From: Apoderus coryli
Lineage: Eukaryota; Arthropoda; Insecta; Coleoptera; Attelabidae
Direction of reading: 5' to 3'
DNA length: 64,000 bases
Assembly: GCA_911728435.2 (NCBI GenBank)
Contig: OU452216.1
Location: 2,976,842-3,040,841, forward strand
The notes beneath the pieces are model-generated. The model made no database searches. It was not told the origin of the DNA and saw nothing but the letters and a program-made list of their open reading frames with translations. How positions within the stretch are numbered: position 1 is the first letter of the stretch; the number at the start of each line of letters is the position of its first letter. Of the stretch, positions 42,799 to 55,900 are shown piece by piece. A program made the translations under genes and the position numbers.

Positions 42799-43675
42799 AT
42801 TCTGTACACATCTCCAATGCGAATTACCACGGGCACGAACGTCGGAATATAATTGCCAGATAGGCAATTATAGTTTTAAGGACATCTCCGATGTTTTTTC
42901 ATGCTTTTCAGAAAAAATGTAATTTAAAAATATGTGAAATACGTCCATTATTACTAAAAATACATTTTTTACAGAATAATTGAACTATTTTTGCCATAAT
43001 TCATATTGATTGATGATCTAAAATATTTTTATGATTAGGAAACTGAGTACAGAATGAAAAAGTATTGAAAAACATGTTCAATTGATATAACTCTAAGCTG
43101 TCCCCATCGTGAGGCTGTCACAAATGACTTGGGGAAATGGTTTCATTCTTTACCCGGGTCGAGCCCAAAACTCCCAAAGTTTCAAACTAAACATTATATC
43201 AAGCGAGTTGTACTCATTTGTAGAAAATATTAGTATTTACTTATATTTTTATTTCATAATAGTTATTAATGTGTGAAATTGAAGCAATCCAATAGAGACC
43301 AAAAAGATTTATTTGTGTAATGTGATACAGAGCACACACATACGTTTTATCAGTATTATCTAACTAAAGATGATCCCGTTTCATGTTATGAAAAAGAAGA
43401 GTGTGAGGTATATCGAATCTCTTGTTGACTGACTATTTTCTTTTCTTTCAAAACAATAATATTGTCGAAAACTCGTCATTTTTATGTGCTTAGCATATCC
43501 AAGTTTTACATGAATAATTACCATTTAAAAATTGTACAATGTTTAAAAATATCATAAAATAAAAATGCATTTAATGTGTGGCTATTTTTATTTTTGCGTT
43601 TATTTTTATGGGACACCTTTATAGGTTGAATTTGAAGAATTAAATTCACAACACGGCATTTTTAGGTTATGCTCA
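42799..43675. other. Non-coding DNA (copy 2)
   Basis: Counterpart of 15555-16433, AT-rich and geneless. It differs from copy 1 near 42967-43023, where about 55 bases were replaced or rearranged, and has lost TTCTTTC near 43080. Confidence 0.5.
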
Positions 43676-44015
43676 CATTATTACTTAACCATGAAATCAA
43701 ATTCCTTCTTGCCTACGTTTTTTTATCGTTTTTACACGATTTTTCAACACATGCCATTGTTTATAAAACACTAAAACTAAATAAATTAATTTTTATTAAC
43801 AAAGAAAACATTTTGCAGCGGCCTCTTATTGGCCTGAATTTAAAACATTATTACTTAACCATGAAATCAAATTCCTTCTTGCCTACGTTTTTTTATCGTT
43901 TTTACACGATTTTTCAACACATGCCATTGTTTATAAAACACTAAAACTAAATAAATTAATTTTTATTAACAAAGAAAACATTTTGCAGCGGCCTCTTATT
44001 GGCCTGAATTTAAAA
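43676..44015. repeat. 170-bp tandem duplication specific to copy 2
   Basis: 43676-43845 and 43846-44015 are identical by eye, starting CATTATTACTTAACCATG and ending GGCCTGAATTTAAAA. Copy 1 has a single unit (about 16434-16603). It is AT-rich and non-coding; the 91-codon frame across it is an artefact of the repeat. Confidence 0.9.
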
Positions 44016-44929
44016 TTCCCGCTGTAATAGACGAATCGTAGTTTAACACCAGATTTGTTTTCCCACAGTTGGCACAATGAGAGAGGAACATGGCGGCGCT
44101 TGTTTCATTCTTCGAAAATCGAGAGTGGGGAGAATGAGCGTCAACATGGCCGAATTTTCTAATCACGGGGGCCGCCATCTTCTAGCTTAGGCGTACAGGG
44201 TATAGTCATAAAATGTAGGTTAATAATTGCAAAAACAACTGATAGCAGTAATTGTTGCAATTATTTACAGGACAGAAGTATTAGAGAAAACTAATGTTGT
44301 TTCAGGTAACATTTAATATTGGAAATATGCGATATTCATCATTCTTTACTACATTAATTACTTATTGAGTCAACGTAGTAAAATAGGTACTTATTTGTTT
44401 CATCTATTGTGGTAGGTTCGTTCAACAAACTACATCAACATCTTCTTATCCACTTCGATCTACGTTGTGTTCGTTACGTTCTCACCCTTTTCAATACTAC
44501 TTACCCAGAATACACACGACATAGGCAAAGTTAGGGAAATTAGACGAGCGTGTAATAAAAGAAAACACGAAATTTGTAATCTTATTTTATTTATAATAAG
44601 TAATAAGAAAGTTAGCCTGGATTCATGAGGGGAAAACGCTCGACAGAGAAACCGTCCTCAATTCCAGAATACCTCCATATTAATGGCACAGTATAATAAA
44701 TAATACAGTATTCTGACTCTCCGCTTGCGAGGCATCCTGCACATCTCGTCGCGCATGCCGCCATTAGACGTAGATAGATACCGTTCACTCCTGTGTTCAA
44801 TATATAGTTCATTGTCTGTGCGTGTGTGTATTGTGTTTGTAATCTAATTCTGTGTTTTGTGTTTTTGGTATAGTGTTCGTGAGAATTAAAAGGATTTTAG
44901 TTTTATTAACGTGTCTTATGATTAATACA
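44016..44929. other. Non-coding DNA with GC-richer island (copy 2)
   Basis: Counterpart of 16604-17572. The inverted ATGGCGGC/GCCGCCAT pair is kept at about 44090-44178. A stretch upstream of the THAP exon (TATGGGTTAAAACATCACTATAATCGCA in copy 1 near 17371, given here only as position) is missing. Confidence 0.4.
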
Positions 44930-45030
44930 ATGAACAATCAGGGAGGACAGGTGTGTGCTGCAAAATGTTGTCCCAATAAGCGGTACACTTGCTCTAAACA
45001 TTGTTTTCGGTTCCCCAAAGAACCTGTTAG
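44930..45030 (+). CDS. Orphan THAP first exon (copy 2)
   Basis: Reads MNNQGGQVCAAKCCPNKRYT then CSKHCFRFPKEPV, with donor GTGAGT. Relative to copy 1, His7 is Gln, Ser11 is Ala, and the FVRFPKDP block is CFRFPKEP. This is several amino-acid changes in only 33 codons, far more than in ArgRS, so this exon is probably not under the same constraint. Confidence 0.55.
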
Positions 45031-45234
45031 GTGAGTAATAAGTAAAAATAAAGATGAATACTAGATAATTTTACGTTTATAACAACTATTTGTATAACCG
45101 TAAAATTTATATTAGGAAATGACGGTATCTAATATGGTTTTAAACTAAATGCAAGTGAAACATAAACACCTGGCGAGATAGCATGATAACGCAATCAGCT
45201 AGGGGTTATATTATTGATAATATACTATATCTGG

Positions 45235-45627
45235 CCCTTGTTTGACTAAAATTGCTGAGAACAGGATTCAGTTGATGCAAAATTCAGGCGCACGGCTTGT
45301 ATGTGGAATTCGTAGGGGTGCAAGAGGTTAACAATAAGATTAAGGAAACCGGCTGGTTAAGAATGAAACAACGTCGGATTTTCATTCACTAATTTTGATT
45401 AATAAAATCATCAGATGGAAAAAGGCGGAATACTTATATAAAAGATTGAAGTTCCGGGGATCTGTGTACTATGTGAATATTCATCATAAAACTGTCATTA
45501 CGCCACCGCTACACTCAACATCAATCTTTGAGCGGTCATTTTCCTATACGGTTTCAAAATATTACAACTCTCTACCGGAGAATACAAAAAGTTTACAGGG
45601 GTTTCCGTTTAAGAGCGCTGTCTGACA
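45235..45627 (+). pseudogene. LINE ORF2 C-terminal fragment (copy 2)
   Basis: Counterpart of 17890-18288: INKIIRWKKAEYLYKRLKFR is now in one frame, then FERSFSYTVSKYYNSLPENT. Dead fragment. Confidence 0.7.
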
Positions 45628-46636
45628 CGTAATAGAACAAATTAATTTGTAAACATAAGCTACCTACTTAATTTGGCCAAAATAAAAGTTAAATTTAGGT
45701 TAAGTTAGGAAGCAATGCTTCAACTTTTGTAAAAGTGTCTTTTTTTACTAATAAAATCTTTATTATTGTTGTGTTTATTATTATTATTAATAAAAATCAC
45801 CCAATCATGTCAACATTTAACTGATAACGCCACTCAAGGCTGTTTTCAATCACTATGACACACCAAAAATACTTCTGAAATTGACAGCGATATTATTATG
45901 TACTTAAATATTTTTACAAAAATAAAAATACAGTACTGTGGTTAGAAACTATAATTATTCTTAGTCAGGACCTGCTTTTTAACCCAAAATGGCGGGGTCA
46001 CACGTCACAGTTTAGTTCAAAGTGCCAACGTGGACTCGGAATGCTGTACTTATTAATGCTGTGTTAATGGTGTTAATATAAACAACAATTGTGTGTATGG
46101 CCCGATTGTTTTTTTTTCTATTTCTTTCGAACAATAAATATGGAATGTGTCCTATGGTTGCGTAGATATTAAATTTACGTCAAAAAATCAAAACACTTCA
46201 GTTTTGGTTTTTTGACGTTTGTGACTAGAAAATGTCGGTACGCTTAGTGGCGTCGGAAAAGCGGATGCGCATTCGTCGAAGTTCATTCTCCCTCCTCTAT
46301 ATATTTGTGCAAGGCCCGTATACCATTACAGTGATTGATTGAGATAAAACGAGAAAATCACAAATAACAAGTACTTACTCTAAACGTTACTGGAATCCTA
46401 CGATCCAATTTTTAGTTTTCTGATATGTCACATCACTTCTTTTCATCTGGTGGGCTCTTCTTGAAAACCAGGGAGTAGAACGTACCCCTGCCCTACCTTG
46501 GCATACTAATTTTATAAAAACAATAGTTTCGATATATAAACATTATTCTATGAATAGTTTCGACTAAACAATTTTCAAGAATAGACTCTCTGAATCGAGG
46601 TGAAAAAGAATGTACGACCTTTACTAATCTTATGGC
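45628..46636. other. ArgRS upstream DNA (copy 2)
   Basis: Counterpart of 18289-19233 with many small indels, more diverged than the exons. No gene recognised. Confidence 0.4.
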
Positions 46637-46710
46637 ACGACGGCTACAGGTGGAGGTATAAATGCATTGACCATACCCCCAAAGCATTTATACCTTCAGC
46701 TGTCGCCGTT
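46637..46710. repeat. Inverted repeat upstream of ArgRS (copy 2)
   Basis: Keeps the GGTATAAATGC / GCATTTATACC inner stem. The left outer arm has lost about 10 bases compared with 19234-19313. Confidence 0.5.
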
Positions 46711-46765
46711 GATAATTTTAAAATGATCGATAAAATTTGAGAACCTCTAAATTTGCAATTCTAAC

Positions 46766-46803
46766 CACAGATCTAGAAAGGGTTTAGAGTTTCTAGATCT
46801 GTG
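46766..46803. mobile_element. 38-bp perfect-stem hairpin insertion, copy 2 only
   Basis: CACAGATCTAGAAA and TTTCTAGATCTGTG form a perfect 14-bp stem around the 10-base loop GGGTTTAGAG. Copy 1 at the same place runs ATTCTAACATTCTAACC uninterrupted, so the 38 bases are a clean insertion. No target duplication is obvious. It lies about 140 bp upstream of the ArgRS start codon. Confidence 0.8.
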
Positions 46804-46943
46804 ATTCTAACCTTACTTTTTATGGCCAAATTGCTAAATGCCTTGGTAGGAAGAAGTGCTAACCTCACTTTAATAATTTTATTTTATGGTTTTAGAAAGT
46901 TGATGTTATATTAAATAATTTTTAGTTAATTTATGTTTAAAAT

Positions 46944-46985
46944 ATGGCAGATTTGAATACTTTTATACAACAAACCGCAAAAGCT
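46944..46985 (+). CDS. ArgRS: ArgRS copy 2 exon 1
   Basis: [14 protein letters not shown]; Gln at residue 9. Donor GTGAGA. Confidence 0.85.
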
Positions 46986-49900
46986 GTGAGATTATTTGTA
47001 ATAAAATAATACGAATTAAACTGAAATTTATTCTTTTGCAAATTTAAGGAAGAAGAGATTAAACAGCTGCAAAGGAATCTAACCGACTTAAACCTGAGTA
47101 TTAAGAATAAAACGCCAATACCAAATAGTGATCCTACTGTTAGTAAATTATTACTAGAAAATACGAAGTTAAAACATCGTTTAGCTATTCTAAATAGGGT
47201 ATGTTTACGACTTAAGTACCTAGTATTTAAATGTATGATTATATTACCTTGTTTCCAGGCCATTGATGACTTAAAACCTTCAAAATCTAGTGCTGCAAAA
47301 GCATTTATCCAAGAGAATATCATGTATGGAATAAATACTATATTAACTGATCTATTTTCTGAAGCGGTAGCTAAAGCATGTCCTGATTTAACTGATCCTC
47401 CCATTGATATTGCGTTGTCAGGAGACAAACCCAAATTTGGCGATTATCAATGTAACTCTGCATTGCCTATAGCCAACATGTACAAGCAGTTAGGTACCTA
47501 GGTAATATAACATTCATCCCTAAGTGTATATAAAATATATTTTTTCAGGAAAGAAAGTTATACCGCGCGATATTGCACAAAAAATCGTGGCCAGTATTCC
47601 TCAACATGACGTTATCGATAAATTAGAGATAGCAGGTCCAGGCTTTATAAACATTTTCCTTAGCAAAAAGTACGGCCTTAAAACACTGAAAACATGGTTT
47701 GAAAATGGAGTTCAACCACCCATGATATCGAACAAGAAACTTAGGATTTTGGTCGATTTTTCATCGCCGAACATTGCTAAAGAAATGCATGTCGGCCATT
47801 TACGTTCAACAATTATTGGTGAAAGTATCTGTAGACTTTTTGAATACATTGGGTATGATGTATTGCGTATTAACCATCTTGGTGACTGGGGTACGCAGTT
47901 CGGTATGTTAGTGGCACATTTACATGAGAAGTATCCCGATTTTGGAGCGAAATCTCCACCAATCAATGACCTTCAAGCGTTCTACAAAGAATCAAAAACT
48001 AGATTTGACAACGATGAAGAGTTTAAGAAGAAGGCGTATGCCAGCGTCGTGAAGTTACAGTCTTTTGAACCCGATCATATTAAGGCCTGGCAGTTGATTT
48101 GCGACGTCTCCAGAAAAGGTAACTGTATTTCCATCCCCAGTTTTTTTTTCAATAAAACAATTATTATTATTAATACATTATGTAACAACCAATTCATTAA
48201 TAAAGATGTCGCCACATACATCTTCTTGCCATTCGGTATCTCGTCCTTGTATAAGCTCTTGGTAAATGTTGGAAATTTGGGTCACACTGCCTGCCGATCA
48301 CCACTGATGAGTTCGAAACGGCCCGTCTGGTGAAAGCTTGGTAGTGTGGTGAAACAAATTTCCAACAAAACTTGAAGTCTTGTTACATTATGTAACAAGC
48401 AACTCATTAATAAACAAGTATTTGTTGAATTTCCTTTCAGAGTTTCAAAAAATCTACGATCGCCTTGACATTAAACTCATAGAGCGTGGCGAATCTTTCT
48501 ACCACAGTCGGATGATAACAATTGTTAAAGAATTGGGGGATCGCGGCTTTCTTGAAGAGGACAATGGTAGAAAAGTAATGTGGGCTGAAGGTTCTTCAAT
48601 ACCATTAACAGTTGTTAAATCAGATGGTGGTTATACTTATGACACATCGGATATGGCAACAATCAAGCATCGTCTGGAAGAGGATAAGAGCGATTGGCTG
48701 ATATATGTAGTTGATTCTGGTCAATCGTTACATTTTGAGACGTTATTTGCTTGCGCCAAGCGAGCTGAAATTCTAAAGCCGCACCATCGTGTTGATTTTG
48801 TTGGATTTGGTGTGGTATTAGGTGAAGATAAGAAGAAATTTAAAACGCGATCAGGTAAGTGGCAAGAAAGACATAGAGCATGGGGTGGGAAGAATTCTCT
48901 CTATAGTTTTCACCGTTTTGCAACCTCAGTTTCAATATCCATGTAATTACTAAGATGAATACTAAACCATATAAACAAGGGGTTCTAATCCCATCAAGAT
49001 GTACATTAGAATTGTCAAAATAGAGTCTATTTGCACCTGATCATTAGAGATTGACACTCAGCTTTTGTTGTTATTGATGTTCATCAATTTTTGTTGTTCT
49101 TCATGGGTCGACTATTTATGGCTTCGCAAGTAAATCCTTATTGACAAAAATCTCAACAAAGGCATTGCTGGTTGGGCCTATACCCAGCTAGCAACGCACG
49201 TGATTTTGACGTGAAATATACGTCTCTAATTACGTCAAAATGACCAACATTTCGACGTAATAATGACAATATGTCACAGCTAATTGACGTTGAATAAGGA
49301 CGTAACAACACGTCGAGTGTTAACGTCAAAAATACGTCAATATGCGTCCAATGTTAAACCAGTAAATGTTAACTCCTTTTTATAATTTTTAAGTCGATTG
49401 CGACACGTTAAAATGACGTCATTGCATAGACCGATTTTTGACTAGTGCATGTCACCAATGTTCAACGTCATTATGACGTGTCATGATGTCGAATTTATGA
49501 CATGCGACGAATATCACCACGTATCTACGTCGTTTCGACGTGTTTTCACGTCAACTTGTTAGCTGGGTAGATCCCCGACTAAGTCTTAGGTGCAAATTTT
49601 GGGCTACTAAACAGTTGCTAAATGAAAATATCCTTAAGAAAATCGCAAACTTAACTACTGAAATATTGCCTAATACACACACCGGCAAATTTAAAGGAAC
49701 GAAGATAAATTGTATGAAATTATAGTATATTAAGTATTGAGAACAGTAAGTGTAGTTTACCGATCGACGACAATGTTTGGCGACTTCGCTTCGCTCAGTC
49801 GCCAAAATTGGAGGAGATCGGTAAACTACTTACTGTTTGAGATGCTTATACTATTTTTTGTACGTGTAATAAACTAAACCCTTTTAACAAGGCTTTATTT

Positions 49901-52900
49901 AACTAGAATGCAGCATAACGTATGACATTTAACTACCAATATGACATTATATGAATGACAACAACTAAATACTAGTATTGAACGTATAACAATAATAAAA
50001 GAGTTAGACAGGATGAACTAAATATTATAACATTCACCCCCCTTTTTTTAAAACATAGTCATTTAGATAATTGGGTGTTTTCTTCTCGCGAGTACTTCGT
50101 CTGAGTGTAGTGTCTGTTTGTTCAGAATGGTCAGCTTCGATGTCTTCAACTACTTCAGGTACCCGATCAGTGATATTTTCTGAATTTGAAGGAACATCGT
50201 CTTCAGAGGAACAAATATTGACTTCTGCAGTTGGTGCTAAGTTTCTAAGAGATACAGTTGACTCTCGGCCTTTTGCGTGACGTACTAACGCGTACTCTGG
50301 ATTTGCATCAATTAATTCAACTTCTTCCACAAGCGGGTCGTATTTACTTTGACGAGCATTATTCCTTAACAGCACTTTTCCTGGATTGATGAGCCATGAA
50401 GGAATTGCTGTTCCATTGGTAGATTTTCTTTGGTAAGTGAATAATAATTCATGTGGTGTTGCGTTTGTGGAGGTGCACAATAAGGATCAAATAGAATGCA
50501 ATGCATCTGAGAGAACTAGTTCCCAATCTGAAGGTTTAAGATTTCTAGATTTTAGAGCTAAACTAATAGATTTCCAAATTATGCCATTATAGCGTTCTGC
50601 TTGTCCATTTCCTTGAGGATTGTATGGAGTTGTTCTACTAGTTGCAATGCCACGTGAATGAAGATAATTAAGGATTTCTCCAGAAATGAAAGATGATCCT
50701 CTGTCAGAATGAATGTATGCAGGCATTCCAAAAGTTGAAAAGAGATTATTTAACCACTCAATAACCGTTGAAGAGCTCATATTTGAACACGGGTATGCAA
50801 ACGGAAATCTCGAATATTCATCAACTATTGTTAGTAAATATTGATTAGTAGTTGAACTCGGCAAAGGTCCTTTAAAATCTATATTCAGTCTTTCTAAGGG
50901 AGAAGTTGCTTTTATAAGATGAAAACTGTCATTTTTGTAGAATTTCGGTTTAATTTCGGAACACACAGAACAATGGGATGTCATTGTTCTTACGTCTTCT
51001 ACTGAATAAGGTAAATTTCGAGAACGAACAAAGTGAAACATTCTAGTTATTCCTGGATGACAAAGTGATTGATGCAGTTCGGAAAGTTTATCATTAATTG
51101 CGCCACAGACTCGTGATAGCGCATCTGCGACAATATTTGACTTTCCTGGTCTATATATTATATCATAATTATATGCCATCATTTCCAATCTCCAGCGCAT
51201 TATCTTTTCATTTTTAATTTTGCTTGAATTTTGCTGGAACATAAAAGACACTGCTTCTTGATCTGTTATTAATTTAAATTGTCGTCCAATCAAGAAATGT
51301 CTTCATTTTTTAAGTGACTCAATAATAGCGTAGGCCTCTTTTTCTACAGATGAATGACGTTTTTCTGTATCAGAAAGAGTATTAAAAAAAAAGCCACAGG
51401 TCTAGATGCTTGACTTAATGTTGCAGCAATAGCGAATTCTGAAGCATCTGTTTCGACCACTAATACATCTTTTTCATTGATTGACCATAGTAAAGCGTTT
51501 GCAATATCATTCTTTAATTCTTGAAAGTCACTTATTATATCAGAATGTACGGGGAAGTGTTTGCATTGAACTAGTCTTCTAATTTTGTGCGAAAATCTTG
51601 GAATCCACTTTGAATAATGTGAAAACATACCTAATACCCGTTTTAGTGATGGTGCATCTTTAGGAATTGGAAGATCTAATAAGGGTTGTAATCTTAAGTT
51701 AAATAAATTGTAATAAACTATACCCTTTTAACAAGGCTTTATTTAACTAGAATGCAGCATAACGTATGACATTTAACTATCAATATGACATTATATGAAT
51801 GACAACAACTAAATACTAGTATTGAACGTATAACAATAATAAAAGAGTTAGACAGGATGAACTAAATATTATAACAGTACGATCGAAATAGCTGAAATTG
51901 CAATTTTATTATTTTTAATAATTAATATTTTCAATTAAATATAAATTCAGGTTAGCTAATACCCTCTACAAAGTTGCAGTTGAACGTTGTCATGGAACTA
52001 ATTGTTATTGTTATGATTGTTATCGTATTTTTTATGTCATGTATTTGTCAAAACTTATTTAAATAAATTTTATTATTGAAAATGAGTGACTTTGAATGTG
52101 AATCTCTTGATGAAGCATGGAATGTTGGAATAGCCGCTATAATTTCAGAGAACGGTATGAAAATACTTATAAAAGTTCATACCTAATGCCGTTTAATATA
52201 CAATTTAAAAATCAAAATAATGACGTCAGCATAAATGCGCAATGATATACCGTCGTGAATTTACTTACCGTTCTCTGAACAGTAAGTGAATTACTTACCG
52301 TCGTGTTTGGGTTGTCAGCCAGTAAATGTCACTTACTGTCATAAAGACAGACACGGTAAACAATCAAAAAAGGTCGGTCGTACAAAAAAGATATTTTTGT
52401 ATATTAAACGGCATTAGGTATGAACTTTTATAAGTATTTTCATACCGTTCTCTGAAATTATAGCGGCTATTCCAACATTCCATGCTTCATCAAGAGATTC
52501 ACATTCAAAGTCACTCATTTTCAATAATAAAATTTATTTAAATAAGTTTTGACAAATACATGACATAAAAAATACGATAACAATCATAACAATAACAATT
52601 AGTTCCATGACAACGTTCAACTGCAACTTTGTAGAGGGTATTAGCTAACCTGAATTTATATTTAATTGAAAATATTAATTATTAAAAATAATAAAATTGC
52701 AATTTCAGCCATTTCGATCGTACAAAAAATAGTATAAGCATCTCAAACAGTAAGTAGTTTACCGATCTCCTCCAATTTTGGCGACTTCGCTACGCTCAGT
52801 CGCCAAACATTGTCGTCGGTCGGTAAACTACACTTACTGTTCTCAATACTTAATATACTATTATTTTATTTATTTCTTGTGGTGCCTAGGTCTAGACAGC

Positions 52901-55900
52901 CATGAACGCTTTTTGTATATTTTATCCATTTTTATCAAGTTTAATAATAATAATTTTGTTGAACCAAAAAGAATTTACAACCCTTAATTATGATAAACTA
53001 ACTACACCATAATTATAATTATAAAGATAATGAGAGAGAAAAACAAAACAAAACACTAGTCGTGAATACAAAATGAAATTAAAACAAGAAAAGGAAACAG
53101 TCATATGCGATTAAGCAGAACTCTTTAAACTCCGTTTTAAAACCATTTTAAAAGCTTTTGGTTGTAGTTCCTTTATACTAGATTCTAGATTATTATATAA
53201 TTTGACACCTTTTACCAGGATCGATCTATTTAATATATTTGAATGTGCAAGAGGTATGTGAACATCAAATCTATTTCTTGTCTGATAACCATGAAATGTA
53301 TGTCTATATTCTAAAGAAAGATTGGAGAGGCGGTCACGCATCAAAACGCGATGAATATGACTACAGACCTGATATGTATAGATATCATTCAGACTCATAC
53401 CGTAATCTTTATATAAATCATTCGTATTGGGCAGGGAGTACAAATTTTTTATAGCTCTATTCTGAAGAACTCTAAGTGGACTAAGGAGTATTTCAAATGT
53501 AGAGTACCATGCGACTGCCAAGTATTGCAAACGACTATGAATCAACGAAACATATATTGCTCTTCGAAGATAGGTCGGTACACAGTAGCTCAAACACCGC
53601 AGAATACTGATAGATGGTGAAATCTTTTTAATTATTTGATTGATGTGAATTTCCCAAGAGAGAATCTCATCACAGTACAAACCCAAAAACTTAATAACGT
53701 TTGAGTAGCCCAGTATGCCCCCATCAAACTGCAACGGGCCCAACTGTCGTGGTTTGCTCTTTGCAATAAACATAAAACTAGATTTTTCTACATTTAATGT
53801 TAATTTATGAGATATTAGCCATTTATTTATAAGATTTAAATGATTTTTTATATCGTTCAGTAGTTCCACCTCAGAATTGTCAGAGTATGTAAGTGAGGCA
53901 TCATCTGCATAAAGCCTTAAGTTTCCCTTAATATTTAGTTTTGCTAAAGAATTAATATATACAAAAAATAAAGTGGGTCCAACAATAGAGCCCTGGGGTA
54001 CCCCACAAGATACCGTCAAAATGGAACTATACACATCAGAGACTGAAACACACTGCACTCTCTCAGACAAGTAACTTTCAAACCACTGATATACTACACC
54101 CCTGACACCCAAATTCTCCAGTTTATTTAATAATATTGCATGGTCGACGGTATCAAAGGCCTTTCGTAAATCCAAAGACACCAAGGCACAACGAAGTACT
54201 GCATCAACTCTTAATTGCAGGTCAGATATCAGATCCACAGCAGCAGACTCCGTGTCGCTAGATTGTCTAAAACCGTACTGGCTTTTATAAAAAAAAAAAT
54301 GTATGCTGTTTAACCTTCGACAAAACCGGGAGAACTGAAACAGGTCTATAATTCCCTGGATTTTGATTTAAATAACGGTGTTACTCTAGCCCGCTTCATG
54401 TTGTGTTAGCTAATGTCAAAGCCAAATCCAATGTGTAAACATTCCTGCATTAAATTTGAAACGCGTATTTTCTCTACATCACAATTTGTTATTTTTTCTT
54501 AAGTAATTGTTTACATTTGGTTTGTTTTTGTTTACTATCGTCATCTTGATTGGGATCGACTGATGTTGCTAGAGCTGTAACATTGATCGAAAATGGTCGA
54601 TCTTACAGTGATGTTGCTGAAATATTTGGTAAAACAAAATCAACGATCCATCGTAATGTTACACGTTGGCGGCAAACTGGAGAGTACGTGAGAAGACGAG
54701 GACAAGGAAGAAAACGTTCACCACCGCTGTAGATGATCGATTTATATCTTTGAACATACTACGAAATAGGCGTCTAACAGCAGTTCAAACAAGAAATCAA
54801 CTGGAAGAAGTGCGTGGAACCAGAATAAGTGAGCGTACAGTTAGAAGAAGACTCAAAGAAGTTGGTATTAAGTCCTATAGGCCAAAAAGAGTCCCAAAAC
54901 TTCAGAGACGTCTTCGAGTAGAGCGACTCGCCTTCGCTCGAGAACACCCAAATTGGAATAATGACCAATGGGGTCAAGTTTTATTCGCGGATGAGAGCTG
55001 TTTCTGCATACATTCAATTGATGGTAGGGAAAGATTGTATCCACGTCCAGGAGAACAAAATAAACAATTTAGTTTTACTCCTGCTGTCTCTTTCGGTGGA
55101 GGCTCAATTATGATGGCATATGCACAGAGATAGTGGTTATTGATGGCGGTGCTTTAACTGCAGATAGGTACATAAGGGATGTTCTGCAAAACCATGTGGT
55201 ACCTTTCGCCCCATATATCGGAGCCAATTTCCTCTTAATAAATAAATAAATAAATGCTTTATTGCTCAACAGAAAATTTCCAGTTACAGAGCAACCACAC
55301 AAAAGTATCAATACAAAGAATATAAATATATATAAGACAATCAATAACTTGATAACTTTACATAACAGAAGTAAATTAAATTAATAGAGATATAAATAAA
55401 GAAATAAACATAAAAAATATATAAACAATCAAATTCAATCATCACAACCAAGTACAAGTTCTGCGGCCGCCAAAATATGTTTCAATGTATCATGAAACAA
55501 ATCACAATTCCGGCACACCACATTAAACGTGCGAGACATAGTGGACAATGGGGACCTCAACATAATATTTGTTCGAGCTCTATCACAATGAAATAATTGG
55601 TAGTTTCTTGAGTTTATTCACGGAACAGTAAGACGGAATCCTTCAAGCAGCTCAGGACAATCAATAACGCCATTAAACACTTTACAAACATTGCTTATGC
55701 ATGCAAGAGCCCGCCTCAATTGCAATGATTGCACACCAAATCTGCCCGTTAGATAGCCATACGGCACGCCGTGCTCAGGATAACTACCATCGGATTTAAA
55801 GCAAAGATACTTCAAAAATTTGCGCTGCACTCCTTCGATGTTTTGCATGTAACAACCATAGCAGGGATACCAGATCAGAGAGCAATATTCAAGTTTGGAC

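Larger units (their letters stand above)
49723..52861. mobile_element. Foldback element, one direct and one inverted unit (copy 2)
   Basis: The direct arm starts at 49723 and is interrupted by the LTR element. The inverted arm is about 52395-52861. Arms are nearly identical, including the 34-codon frame (52082-52186 and its mirror). The central hairpin of the first unit (49775-49807), which copy 1 lacks, is present here with its loop in the opposite orientation to the other units. Confidence 0.8.
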
